DNA from: Nodosilinea sp. WJT8-NPBG4
Lineage (GTDB): Bacteria > Cyanobacteriota > Cyanobacteriia > Phormidesmidales > Phormidesmidaceae
NCBI GenBank assembly: GCA_019359285.1
Contig: JAHHHQ010000052.1
Coordinates: 1 to 64,000 of the forward strand
Reading direction: 5' to 3'
DNA length: 64,000 nt
The number at the start of each line of letters is the position of its first letter. The first letter of the stretch is position 1. A program made the position numbers and the translations under genes. Shown piece after piece: positions 34,424-43,282 of the stretch. Below the pieces are notes generated by a model. It worked only from the letters and a program-made list of their open reading frames with translations. It was not told where the DNA came from and did no database searches.

Positions 34424-35620
34424 TTAAACCTCGGGTAATGGCAACCGCAACCAAATAGGCAGATGATCGCTCACCTCATGTTCAAATTTTCCATAAAACT
34501 TTTTCTTCTCTTGGCTACTTAAGCTCTCAATAGGCGGTAGCTGAAAGGCTTCACGAAACAGTTCTACAAAATTCACAACACCATAGTCTGGGCCTTGAGG
34601 TGGTTCAGGTCCCATCTCCGGGTTTTTGTCATAGGAAGGAAGGCGTGGGTCATGGCTGAATAGGCCAATCTGGTCGAATGTCTCACTCAAACGTGCATTA
34701 GTACGGAATGGTTCAGTTGAGCCTTTGTGGACATCCAAAAATGGGAAATTGACATTGATACTGCGGCTAGATGCCTGCATATCCTGATTAAAGGTTTTAA
34801 TATATCTCTCGATTCGGGGTCTATCTCTCTCTGAATTGCTGAAACTTAAATTGAGATCGCCCATGAGAATGAAGTTTGGAAAACTTGTATTGTCTTTCTC
34901 CTGTACCCCGCCCAAGATCCACTCCATCAGAGCATCAAATTCTTGGCGGCGATCTTCAACAGAATCGCCGAAGTAAAGGTGGGCATTGACTGCCATGATC
35001 TTATAGGGCTTTGTCTCAGGATGTCCGATTATTTCAAAGCTGGCGCAGAAGGGTTGACGAATAAAATTCAAAAAGACTGGAATATGAACCTTTGGTGCTT
35101 TCGGCTTAGGACCAACAGGATTTTCTTGCCATACATCACGGGCTTGAAGATACTTCACGTAAGGCGTAGCAGTGTCAACCAGCACTTTGTAGTTGTCAAC
35201 GATAGTCTTGAGTACCTTTGTGCGGTCATAGGAGATATCAGAGACAATATTGCCCCGACGAATGAGGTTCCGATTATAGATAAACCCTAAACGTTCACCT
35301 AGTCCTTGTTCACCAGGGAATTGCCCAGTTTTATCGGAAACAATAGCGCTATACTCAGACCCCATCAAGCTTACCAAGTTCTCAAAACCCTCTAGGTCGC
35401 CCATAATCTCTTGGACGGATAGCAGATCAAAGCGCCTACAAATGTTTGCAAGAAAGTTCCAAGTATTCGTGCTTCGACTGCTTACGCTACCTAGCTTACG
35501 GATATTAAAAGACGCCAATACAGCAGAGCCGTAAGTACGCTGAGGAATGCCGTATTTATAGGGATCGCTTTCTAACAGAGCATTGATCTTTGCCCACTCA
35601 TCAGTAGTCAAATCAGCCAT
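34424..35620 (-). CDS. Endonuclease/exonuclease/phosphatase (EEP) family protein
   Basis: 398 residues with the EEP catalytic set: Asn in ASFNIRKLG, Glu in LLSVQEIMGDLEG, the His/Asn pair in AVNAHLYFGD, Asp-Asn in LMGDLNLSFSN and the final Asp-His in VSDHLPIWLRL. Mg2+-dependent phosphoesterase: nuclease or phosphatase. It resembles stand-alone EEP proteins that hydrolyse nucleic acids or phospho-lipids; the long insert at about 165-200 (VGPKPKAPKVHIP) is unusual. It is intact. It lies next to a helicase/nuclease gene and RNase HI, suggesting nucleic-acid processing, but no operon is demonstrated. Confidence 0.83.
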   Translation of the reverse strand: MADLTTDEWAKINALLESDPYKYGIPQRTYGSAVLASFNIRKLGSVSSRSTNTWNFLANICRRFDLLSVQEIMGDLEGFENLVSLMGSEYSAIVSDKTGQFPGEQGLGERLGFIYNRNLIRRGNIVSDISYDRTKVLKTIVDNYKVLVDTATPYVKYLQARDVWQENPVGPKPKAPKVHIPVFLNFIRQPFCASFEIIGHPETKPYKIMAVNAHLYFGDSVEDRRQEFDALMEWILGGVQEKDNTSFPNFILMGDLNLSFSNSERDRPRIERYIKTFNQDMQASSRSINVNFPFLDVHKGSTEPFRTNARLSETFDQIGLFSHDPRLPSYDKNPEMGPEPPQGPDYGVVNFVELFREAFQLPPIESLSSQEKKKFYGKFEHEVSDHLPIWLRLPLPEV

Positions 35621-35705
35621 TATTGAGACCTTTAGGATAGCTCTATGTTCAAGGTTAGTAGCTTTATCAGAATTAGGGTTTGAGCTACTTGTGCTTAACC
35701 AATAT

Positions 35706-35999
35706 TTATTGGTTAAGTTTCCACAGCTTTCCTCCAGCTGTCACTTCAGCGGCCACCATCTTGCCTTCTAAAGACTTCAAAATAGCTCTGGTCGATTCCT
35801 GATGCAACTCGGCCAAGTTGGCGATCGCCCCCACACTCTGCCCTTCCAACTCACTACGGCAGTTCAATACCTTCAAGGCCATGCGCTGAGGCTCATCCAG
35901 ATGGGGCGCAATCAAGTCCTGCTGGTTGCGCGGCAGCTTGCAAAAGTAGGTGAGGAAGCCTGCGGCGTTAGCGATCGCACTCAAAGTACCGGAATACAT
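35706..35999 (-). CDS. Small winged-helix-like protein, unknown
   Basis: 97 residues, all helical by eye with a possible winged helix at the end: GAIANLAELHQESTRAILKS, GKMVAAEVTAGGKLWKLNQ. The N-terminal part (FCKLPRNQQDLIAPHLDEPQ) has no family I know. HTH-like small proteins next to recombinases often are regulators or accessory factors. Its ATG is at 35999, just left of the iteron-like repeats, so it could bind them. Function not assigned. Confidence 0.5.
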   Translation of the reverse strand: MYSGTLSAIANAAGFLTYFCKLPRNQQDLIAPHLDEPQRMALKVLNCRSELEGQSVGAIANLAELHQESTRAILKSLEGKMVAAEVTAGGKLWKLNQ

Positions 36000-36060
36000 C
36001 TCTCCACCGGATCGGGTTGCCTATTAATTTGCCCAGAATCGGGCGAAAGCTGGCTGCCCC

Positions 36061-36142
36061 CTAACCGGGTGAACTGTACCAACCTAACCGGGTGAAAATA
36101 GGTGTCTCAGGTGAGACAAAGTAGACCAACCCTAACCGGGTG
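36061..36142 (+). repeat. Three CTAACCGGGTG iteron-like repeats with a hairpin
   Basis: CTAACCGGGTG occurs at 36061-36071, 36084-36094 and 36132-36142, each preceded by CC or ACC. Related half-units (ATCGGGTTG near 36011, AGTCGGGTTG near 36156) lie on either side. A small inverted repeat GTCTCAGGTGAGAC sits between units two and three. The gene-free 344-base stretch 36000-36343 lies between a small HTH-like gene and a tyrosine integrase. Replication iterons, integrase arm sites or an operator are possible. Confidence 0.65.
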
Positions 36143-36343
36143 GTAGGGGCAATCTAGTCGGGTTGACTTCGTAAACAATGATTTCTGCGGGCTTGACCAG
36201 ATTCGGATGAATTAGATCCGAAAAACGGCAGAGAGATGTAGGAATAATTCTCAATAAGGATGGTGCATTTGACCTATTGAGGCTGAAACAACGTAGGATC
36301 ATTAAATCCCAGTTCCTAAAATGTCGGATTCGGAACTCGCTTC

Positions 36344-36887
36344 ATGCCGAAGACAAATCGCAACGGTCAAGCTGCCGTTTTGAAAGCTGAACAGTTGGAA
36401 GAGGTGTTTAACTACCTCCCCCAACCCCATGACCTGATTTTTCAGATCTGCTACTATACCGCTGCTCGCATCGGTGAGGTGGTGCAGCTCCAGGCCGGGG
36501 ACATTGTGGGCGCTATGTGGTTTACCGTGCCAGGACGACCAAAACCAAGAAAACCCGATCGGTTGCGGTCGCTCCGCCTCTAGAGAAATTACTGGCGGCA
36601 GAAGAGTTAGCTAAGCAAGGGTATCTATTCTCTGGCCGTTTTCAGGGACACATTACACCAGGGCCTGTGATAAGGCTCTGCGGGAAACGCTCGATTGCTT
36701 GGGCATTCGGGGCGTGTCTACCCATAGCTTTCGGCGATCGCTGCTGACGATGATGCACTTTGAGAAGGGCTACTCTTTGCGAACCCTCCAGCAAATTACA
36801 CAGCATGAGGACATCGGTAACCTGGCCAGGTACTTGGAGATCGGGCAGCAGGAGGCAGATGAGGCGTTGAGAGGATTATGGGGATGA
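36344..36887 (+). pseudogene. Tyrosine recombinase/integrase broken by two frameshifts
   Basis: Three frames of one ~180-residue integrase. The first has box I Arg in YYTAARIGEVVQLQAGD. After a shift near 36508-36512 comes YRARTTKTKKTRSVAV (the catalytic Lys region), and after a second shift near 36660 ACDKALRETLDCLGIRGVST, HSFRRS (box II), ITQHEDIGNLARY with the nucleophile Tyr in ARYLEI. All catalytic residues survive once frames are joined. Short integrases of this type are common in cyanobacterial accessory regions. Each shift is repaired by adding one base. Confidence 0.83.
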
Positions 36888-37028
36888 AATAGAAGTTCTA
36901 AAACTTCTCAAGTGGTGAATAGCAGTTGTGAAAAAGCAACTAGCTCTGGGGTATTAAATATGGTATCAAACCACCTAGAAGAGGAACTAAAATCACTAAG
37001 TTGGATGACAGATTGGACAGTGGATGCT

Positions 37029-37857
37029 TCATTTTTTTAGCCACTCCTCCGCTTTTAACCTTTTTTCGTGGCACTCTGACCAGTCTTTTGAACCTAATGC
37101 AGGAGTCTCTATGTGCTGAAGAATATATAATTTCCTTTTTTTGGATAGCATAACTTCAGAAGGAAAATATAGAATGACTAGAATAAAGCTAAAGTAAGCA
37201 CCATAAACAACTGTCAACACAGGCGGAAAGGGAGAAGATGTAAAGCCTGGCATCAGCATAATTTTGAAAAGCACGCTGAAGCCCTCCTGTGGCCAATGTC
37301 CCAAGCCCAATGATTATGCTCACCGAGAAAATAAGACTACTGAAATAATTTTTAAGCAGAAAGTACTCAGCCAAAAATGATTCGCTGTCAACCCTGACTT
37401 TTGAAGCAAGACTCGAAAGAGAAAATAGCCCTAAAATAGAAGGCAACACCGAAATTCCACACAGAATAGTAATGATATTAGTGCGAACATCGAGTGTAAG
37501 TATTTCCCCAGGCCTAAACACTGGTCCAAAAGCTTGGAAAAAGAGAAATGGTACAGAGCAAAGAACTATTAATAATAGCAATTGCCAGATGATATTCAGG
37601 AAGTTTTTCAAAGCCGACTTCTTCTTCAAGTGAAGGAGGGTGAGCAATCCATGAATGAATGTAAATGGTATGGCAGAAAACAAAATGCAAACAATAAAAA
37701 GCCAAGTGACAAAATCGGGCATATTCCTAAATGCCTCCAGTTCTTGACTAGGCGGCCATGACAATAATAGAACACAGGCACCAGTTAATCCGCCAGATAG
37801 ACAAGCTGTCATCAGAATGTTGACGCTAGTCAACAGATTCTTATTTAAGAAGTTCAT
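37029..37857 (-). pseudogene. Multi-pass membrane protein with one frameshift
   Basis: Residues from ATG 37857 give about six hydrophobic segments (LTGACVLLLSWPP, FVTWLFIVCILFSAIPFTF, IIWQLLLLIVLCSVPFLFF and others). The frame changes at the TTTT run near 37268-37275, where the second frame continues FKIMLMPGFTSS and a last helix VYGAYFSFILVILYFPSEV, ending in a charged tail to 37029. I do not recognise the family. AT-rich composition fits an accessory origin. Confidence 0.6.
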
Positions 37858-37956
37858 GCGATCGCCTTCCTGTCAAGAGAAAGTTGGTTTTTTGAAAACT
37901 TAGCTGTGTGTCATATTGCTGAAAAGGATTATCTAAAAGTTTGACTCTTTCAAATC

Positions 37957-38792
37957 TTAAAATCTAGCTAGATTCCGAGATTCGGCTACTACCTTTACCA
38001 AATCTATGACCGCAATTGCAACCTTTGTGGCAAAAGATTCTTCTGGTCGAACTCTTGCAAAACGTAGTGATATATCCTCCTGTAATACCTCTATTAACGA
38101 TATAGAATCACCATAATTCGAATATGCCAGCTCTAACCATGGAAAAGCCGTTACCAACCTTTCAGCCGTTGGTAGCCGATCGCGCTTCCTTTGAGAGTTA
38201 AAGCCTGGGTCAGACGGCAACAGGTTCCACAACTCGTTAGTAGGATAAACAGCTATAGGCAAAATGTGGTCGAGGTGATAGTCGATGCCCTGAGCAATAC
38301 GCTTCTCAGTCCAGGGGCAGGTAAAGGCGGTGCCTTCCATGAGAAGGATGTCGATCTGGTTGCGTTCCCAGGTCAGCGGACGGCGGTTGTCAGGGCGAGA
38401 GGTCAGTAGATTATAGATGTAACCCCTATCATGGTTGCTCATTCTGCCACTGAATAGGCACCATTCATGAATACAGAGGGCTTCGACCCAGAGCGATATT
38501 TGGCGGAACGTGGTCCGGAAGTCGAGGGGAATGATCAGGCAGCGATCGTGTACTTTGGTCCCCGGCGCAGCCACTGTCCGGCTGGCCACCTGGTTGTAGG
38601 CTTGGGGCTTTTCAAAGATGCTCCACTCGTCGGGGCCAGCGTAGCGAATGGGCATCTCGATGGTTTTGGCAATGGCCCAAGGCCGGTCTTTGACCATCGC
38701 AGGTAGTTGATGAGGAAGAAGCCCGCTGATGGCTTCTTCCTCATCAACTACCTGCTCCCACTGTCATCTGAGTTCAGTTGGTGCTGGTCTAA
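37957..38792 (-). pseudogene. HNH endonuclease, C-terminal part of a split gene
   Basis: From about 38792 one minus frame reads FRPAPTELR, a TGA where Arg or Trp is expected, then QWEQVVDEEEAISGLLPHQL and on to the HNH region: CPWTEKRIAQGIDYHLDHIL, PIAVYPTNELWNLLPSDP, NSQRKRDRLP. The DHILP/NLLPSD pair is the zinc-finger-less HNH metal site. The matching N-terminal ~80 codons are found 1.75 kb away at 40536-40771. Together they reconstitute one family member. An internal ATG at 38697 could still give a C-terminal product with an intact HNH motif. Confidence 0.8.
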
Positions 38793-38795
38793 AAC

Positions 38796-39172
38796 CTAAA
38801 ACATCACAACGATTTGAGTCCTGCCGTCGCTGCCTAGGGTCATGCCCTTAAACGTGCCACCTAGATCAAGGCCTGTGAACTCTTGAGAGCCTGGTAGGGA
38901 CAAATCAGAGCTATCGAATAGGGTCAGCTCACCATTGCCCAGCGAGACAGTTTTCATGGTCTTAGGCTCAACCGGGCTAGAGGCGATCGATGCATAGGTG
39001 CCAACCTGGAAAGCCTTACAGCGATCATCGTGGGCCTGGGTATCGAGACCGTTAGAAGTTGCGATCCCTAGCTCCTTTGCTTTGCGTGAGACGGTGCCTT
39101 TGTTGATGTTGATGTTGTATCGGCGTTGAAATTCCCCTAGGCTGATTTGGCGGTGTTGTCAGTGCGTTGCAT
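38796..39172 (-). pseudogene. Small HTH protein with one frameshift, phage/excisionase-like
   Basis: From ATG 39172 the start reads MQRTDN, then one base appears to be missing near 39144-39158. The other frame continues RQISLGEFQRRYNININKGT, VSRKAKELGIATSNGLDTQA and ends in RTQIVVMF and TAG at 38796. The segment QISLGEFQRRYN...VSRKAKELGI is a helix-turn-helix typical of phage repressors or excisionases. It sits at one end of the insert that splits the HNH gene. Five GTTGC boxes precede it, suggesting autoregulation. Confidence 0.6.
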
Positions 39173-39224
39173 GTGAAACCTCTTGATATAACTAGATTTG
39201 GGCGATTAAGTGTAGCTGTGAAAC

Positions 39225-39293
39225 GTTGCGAAGGCGTTGCATCCGGTTGCACAAAGGCAGAAACCTAGTTTCTATGGGGTGTTGCACCGTTGC
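39225..39293. promoter_or_regulatory. Cluster of GTTGC boxes between divergent small genes
   Basis: GTTGC occurs at 39225-39229, 39236-39240, 39246-39250, 39281-39285 and 39289-39293, with a sixth inside the start of the HTH gene (39166-39170). Spacing is 11, 10, 35 and 8 bases, mostly one helical turn. The cluster lies between the HTH gene (minus) and a small plus-strand ORF, a layout like phage control regions. Confidence 0.55.
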
Positions 39294-39315
39294 GATTTCA
39301 GAAAACAAAGAGAGA

Positions 39316-39450
39316 ATGATTATCTCTGTAACCACTGAACAAGCGCTCTGGGTGAGGATAGAGGCGGCTAAGAGGAAGATAAACACTGGGGAAATAGTAG
39401 GATAGCTTATCGATCGCGAGATGGCTAAAGACAGCAAAAAGGCCCCTTAA
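39316..39450 (+). CDS. Small ORF in the insert, in-frame TAG
   Basis: ATG 39316 follows AGAGAGA. The peptide reads VTTEQALWVRIEAAKRKINT to a TAG at 39403. The same frame continues LIDREMAKDSKKAP to TAA 39448. If the TAG was once a sense codon this was a 44-residue basic helical protein, as often found opposite a phage repressor. An AGGCC/GGCCT inverted repeat follows its end. Coding is uncertain. Confidence 0.35.
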
Positions 39451-39464
39451 TAGAGGCCTGGTAG

Positions 39465-39590
39465 TTATTTTTGGTAGTTCACATCTGGCTGATACAACAG
39501 TGGATAGATACGCTCTTCAAACAATGCTGTCTGTGTGAAAAACAAGCCAACCACAATAATTATTAGCAAAGTTACTGTGTTTTTGTGCAT
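39465..39590 (-). CDS. 41-residue single-pass membrane peptide
   Basis: ATG 39590 is preceded by AGGAG at eight bases spacing, one of the better ribosome binding sites in the window. The peptide is MHKNTVTLLIIIVVGLFFTQ followed by a short polar tail (TALFEERIYPLLYQPDVNYQK). One membrane helix takes up most of it. It lies inside the HNH-splitting insert, so it may be a cargo or toxin-like peptide; nothing proves that. No family is recognised. Confidence 0.5.
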   Translation of the reverse strand: MHKNTVTLLIIIVVGLFFTQTALFEERIYPLLYQPDVNYQK

Positions 39591-39644
39591 TCTCTAAACT
39601 CCTAAGATTATTTTGGGGCATATTTCAGCCCCTTTCCACTACAG

Positions 39645-40530
39645 TTATTCTTCGATGTTGTTGAGTTTTAGAACCTCAGAATTAGTCCAGTCTTGGCCAT
39701 TAATCATTACGGTTTTTTCCTTGAAGTCTTCAAAACTTAAACCGCGAAAATCGTCAACAGCAAAGATTGCATAATCTTCTGCTGTCTCGCTAACGCTCCT
39801 ATCATCCATAGAATGCCCTAGGATTGTCGTCAAATAATTTTGTGTTACTGCCCTCCCTTTATTGCCTTGACGCACGTTGAAGAGGATGTCACAAACGTTT
39901 GCGTAGGTAGTTCTAGCATTGTGATAAGTGGTCTTATCTTTCTTGGCCGTTCTGGTATATTCGTCGCCAAATTCTAACCACGATGGAAAGTTAGGAAGAG
40001 CTACAGGGTTTTTGCATTTCAGGCCCTCCACACCCTAACTTTTATTTTTGCGGTTCTGTATCAAGTTGAGAGATTTGTAATGATTCACAGCATTAGACAA
40101 CTGCATTGAAACTTTGGCATTGACTTCATTGGGATCTTCAAAACGCTTGTCTTGAGACTCTAGATATTCAATGCCTCTAGCCACATATTCGAAAGGTGAC
40201 AGCAAAGGAATCTCATAGACTTTATCGGCTTTGGTCTTGAGCTGACCCGAGAACATAGCGGCATAATCGTTACCCTCCACAGGTGCAAACTTTCCCGTGC
40301 TGTGAATCTCTTCCATACACCGACCCATAGCCAGCGCTAGGGCCATAGAGACACCTCCCAGGCATAACCCTCAGGGGCCGCTAGAACGCTGTTAACCCAA
40401 GCGTAGATGGCTCTAGGGTCTGAGAGTATCCGAGTAGCTGACTGGTGACTCTTAACCAACTTGGTAGCGTCAGCCCTGGCTTGCATGCGATCGCTACTCA
40501 AAACCAGTCCCATGTTGCTTTTAGGATTGG
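39645..40530 (-). pseudogene. Protelomerase-like tyrosine recombinase, interrupted
   Basis: On the minus strand, from about 40530, a frame reads SNMGLVLSSDRMQARADATK and RAIYAWVNSVLAAPEGYAWE, then one base seems missing near 40345. It continues ALALAMGRCMEEIHSTGKF (box I Arg), FSGQLKTKADKVYEIPLL (Lys), then a TAG at 40035-40037 in place of an expected Trp, then YHNARTTYANVCDILF (His-x-x-Arg), LTTILGHSMDD (His) and ETAEDYAIF (nucleophile Tyr). The full R-K-H-R-H-Y set is visible. The ALALAxGRxMEEI/FSGQLKTK/YEIP segments recall telomere resolvase (protelomerase) relatives rather than ordinary integrases. It is the main gene of the insert in the HNH gene. Confidence 0.6.
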
Positions 40531-40535
40531 GAATA

Positions 40536-40771
40536 GTTCAGCGCCCTTGTTGAATGGGGTGATCGGGGTCTACAAAGGGCCAGTAATAGGCCATTCAGAA
40601 CTCAGCCAGCAGCTTAAGAGGGATGGCGACATCCTTCTCATAGGTTCTAAGGTCGGGATAGGTCAGCACCACATCGTTGATAGCCCGCAGTAGAGCAATC
40701 TTGTAGCTCGTTACTTTTTTATCGTGCTTGAGGATGGTGCTGATGACTTTATCTAAGGCGATGTAGATCAT
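40536..40771 (-). pseudogene. HNH endonuclease, N-terminal part of a split gene
   Basis: ATG 40771 overlaps the kinase stop (ATGA). The frame reads MIYIALDKVISTILKHDKKV, TSYKIALLRAINDVVLTYPD, LRTYEKDVAIPLKLLAEF, a TGA where the family has Trp, then MAYYWPFVDPDHPIQQG and another TGA. This is the conserved N-terminal domain of the cyanobacterial HNH family whose C-terminal domain lies at 37957-38792. The break falls just after the PFVD...QQG segment, where the C-terminal piece resumes. Confidence 0.72.
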
Positions 40772-41859
40772 ACTAATACAAAGCTAAAGCTACTTTTTTT
40801 TTTGCTAGGTACCTTGGAAAAGGTGTTACTCAAAAGTCCTGCACCAGATTGCAAAAGAGAGAGCGGTGCTACCACCGTGGCTGACGTAAATTGCAAAAGA
40901 GAGAGCGGTGCTGCCGCCGTGGCTGACGTAAATTTTTCAAGGAAATCAACCGAAGAAGTATTGTTATCCTCTGTCAAGCTAGCGAGAACATCAAATGTAT
41001 GAGTGTACCCGTCTAAAATGGACGGGATTGCAAGCTGTTCAATGATTTTCTGAAGTTGTTGAGAGATGGGATTCGATTCGAGATAAGGTTGATATTCCCA
41101 TCCCGTCCCTTGTAAAATCATTAAATCTATAGGCTTAGTTCCCGTAATTGCCTCTAAACAAAAAACTCCAAGGCTGTATAAATCGCTTGTGCATGAAGCT
41201 TTACCTCCAACTTGTTCTAGAGCAGAATAGCTAGGATCGCCTAATAAGTACTCTCCAATAGATGGGATGCCTTCGCGTAGATGCTCGGCTACCATCTGCG
41301 GAAGCCCAAGGTTGGTAAGCAAAAATTCTCCAGAATTCTGAGAATAGACAATATTTTCAGGTCTAATATCCCGATGGAGAAGTGACTTCTGATGTAGCTC
41401 TTGCAACGCTGGAAGCAAATTTAACAGTAAATTCCTAACTTGCTTCTCAGATAATTGGCCTTCAGTTTTAATGATCTTATCAAGTGTTTCGCCAGCAACC
41501 ACTTCTTCAATCAAGTAAAGCCTGTTACTTACAGAAGAGTAATCTAGTGGAGTATAGAAATTTACAACTTCGGATAACTCATGCAACTTACTCGCAGCTT
41601 CTGAGAAAAGGTCTACTATTATTTGCCGTTGTTAGCGTTTCCGAAGAATTTCAACTGGAAAATGAATTTGCTTAATTAGAACTGACTTATTCTGTTGTAG
41701 ATCAGTTCCTTAGAAGGTGCGGACAAAGGTGCCATTTGAGTTTAGAGAATTAGCTTTGTACCGAGCTTTGAGCAGTAATCCAGTGCCACAGGCACCGCAG
41801 ACCTTTTTCATGTCTGAGTTCTTCGGGCTAGGGCATGTGGGATGAAAACAGTAGCTCAT
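40768..41859 (-). pseudogene. Ser/Thr protein kinase, two in-frame stops, degraded active site
   Basis: One uninterrupted frame from ATG 41859 covers a four-cysteine cyanobacterial kinase: MSYCFHPTCPSP and CGACGTGLLLKARYKANSLN, then TAA, LQQNKSVLIKQIHFPVEILR with the Lys region, TAA, then EEVVAGETLDKII, the HRDIRPENIV loop and SDLYSLGVFCLEAITGTKP. Both stops can be explained as CAA to TAA. The DFG motif is replaced by NLG, so it would be a pseudokinase even without stops. A TTG at 41586 opens a 272-residue N-terminally truncated ORF. A 42-bp tandem repeat lies near the 3' end. Confidence 0.8.
40850..40933 (+). repeat. Two tandem 42-bp units inside the kinase pseudogene
   Basis: Units 40850-40891 and 40892-40933 begin TGCAAAAGAGAGAGCGGTGC and differ at two or three positions. 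In frame they encode FTSATAAAPLSLLQ and FTSATVVAPLSLLQ. A T10 run lies just downstream near 40794-40803. Confidence 0.85.
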
Positions 41860-41962
41860 GCTGGAGTAAAGAATGGGCAATAAAGAAGATCGAACTTCTC
41901 TAGTTTATGTTGCCCAACTTCAATCCAGTTCTATAGGACAATCTCGTAAAACATCTTCATTA

Positions 41963-41987
41963 GTTATGACCTGCTTTAGGTCGTAAC
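41963..41987. terminator. Hairpin in the 41860-42205 gap
   Basis: GTTATGACCT and AGGTCGTAAC form a ten-pair stem (one G-T pair) around the loop GCTTT, followed by TTT. It lies in a 346-base gap between the kinase start (minus) and the acetyltransferase start (plus), so its role as terminator is doubtful; it could be a regulatory hairpin. I see nothing else in the gap. Confidence 0.35.
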
Positions 41988-42205
41988 TTTACCCGGAGTC
42001 TGGAGCAACTACATTGACTTTAGATTCAAACAGCAGTTCTAAAGATAATTAAGGTATTACAATGACTCTAAGATTTGGTTCACTATCGCTGGAGCAAGCA
42101 TGATGTGAACTGTATAGTTTAGGGTCAGGCTAGCAAATCGTTAGATAATAACTCTCCTTTTGCTGTTTCTGGTGTCCAACAAAGGCGGTGAGGTTCTTGA
42201 AAGCG

Positions 42206-43090
42206 ATGGTTCGATCCGAGGCAACACGTATTTGTCTTGCCAAACATAGCGATAAGAACTCCATACTCGAATTCTGTCAGCACACCTGGGATAACGAAAC
42301 TGACTACATTGCTAGCGTGTGGGATCTTTGGTCTGCTGACCTCTCGGGTTACATCTTGGTTGCTGATTTTAACGGCCAACCTATTGGCATGATCCGGCTT
42401 GTTCAACTTTCTACCACTGAGGGCTGGTGGGAGGCATTACGGGTTGATCGCGCCTACCGCCGTCAAGGCATTGGCACCAAGCTCATTAATGCTGCTCTAG
42501 ATTTAAGCCATTCTCTTGGGCTAACTACAGTACGCGCTTGCGTCAGTGTCGCCAATACGTCTATGCACCCTTTAATGAATCGACAGGGCTTTAAGCCCTT
42601 GGGCAATTACGTTGTCTATAGTGCTGAAGCTACTGACAGCGCTCCTACTGCCCTGAAGCAGCTGAGGCCCCAAGACTGCGAACGTGTCTGGGCTACCATT
42701 AACCGGTTTGCCCTAGAAGAAGGTGATCGCTTGTTTGTGGTGCGTGGAGCTAAGTGGCAAGCTCTTACCCCTGAAATTCTCGCTCAGCGATTGAAGCAAG
42801 GTTGGGTGTGGGGAGTAAGCAACGGAGATGGCTTGGTTGGCTTATTCATTCGCAGCCAAATGGAAAATCCTGATGGTACTTTCTGGATAGGTTGGCTAGG
42901 TGGTACGCAAACCGGATTGAGTTTAGCGTTAGAAGACTTGTGTAGTTTGGCCCATGAGCTGAAGTTCCAAGCTGTTGGAGGCTTCTTGCCTCAATCAGAT
43001 TCCCTACTGCCTCTGACAAAAGCTGTAGGTTATCGAGTCTCTGACGCTAGCACCTACAGAATATACGCAAAATCTTTGGACAAAGCATGA
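42206..43090 (+). CDS. Tandem GNAT acetyltransferase
   Basis: About 294 residues with two GNAT-like halves. The first holds a complete acetyl-CoA motif ALRVDRAYRRQGIGTKLINA (about 78-97) and MNRQGFKPLGNYVVY. The second half (150-294) has the fold's WIGWLGGTQTG and AVGGFLPQSD segments but no clear acetyl-CoA loop, so it is probably a degenerate domain for substrate binding. ATG 42206 is preferred to a GTG 18 bases earlier. It is intact, in contrast to the pseudogenes left of it. Confidence 0.8.
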   Translation: MVRSEATRICLAKHSDKNSILEFCQHTWDNETDYIASVWDLWSADLSGYILVADFNGQPIGMIRLVQLSTTEGWWEALRVDRAYRRQGIGTKLINAALDLSHSLGLTTVRACVSVANTSMHPLMNRQGFKPLGNYVVYSAEATDSAPTALKQLRPQDCERVWATINRFALEEGDRLFVVRGAKWQALTPEILAQRLKQGWVWGVSNGDGLVGLFIRSQMENPDGTFWIGWLGGTQTGLSLALEDLCSLAHELKFQAVGGFLPQSDSLLPLTKAVGYRVSDASTYRIYAKSLDKA

Positions 43091-43136
43091 CCTTTTCTCG
43101 CTAGTCTCACAAAAAACTCAGCGGTTTTTCTGCTAT

Positions 43137-43157
43137 CTCGTAAGACCGTCTCATAAG
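43137..43157. repeat. 21-bp palindromic element, copy 1
   Basis: CTCGTAAGACCGTCTCATAAG lies between the acetyltransferase and transglutaminase genes. The core AAGACnGTCTT is a dyad and is shared with copies at 44637, 44692 and 50496. Confidence 0.55.
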
Positions 43158-43282
43158 ATTATTCTGGGCACTTAAACTATCGCCGATTGAACTCAACCTG
43201 ACCCACATAGGCAAACTCTCCATACTGCTCATCACCGCGAACAAGCTAACCTCATAAGCTTCAGGGCCAGGCAATGGGCAGA

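Noticed and set aside
36000..36160. CRISPR array at the CTAACCGGGTG repeats
   Set aside because: Units are only 11 bases, spacing is irregular (12 and 37 bases) and no cas genes are present.
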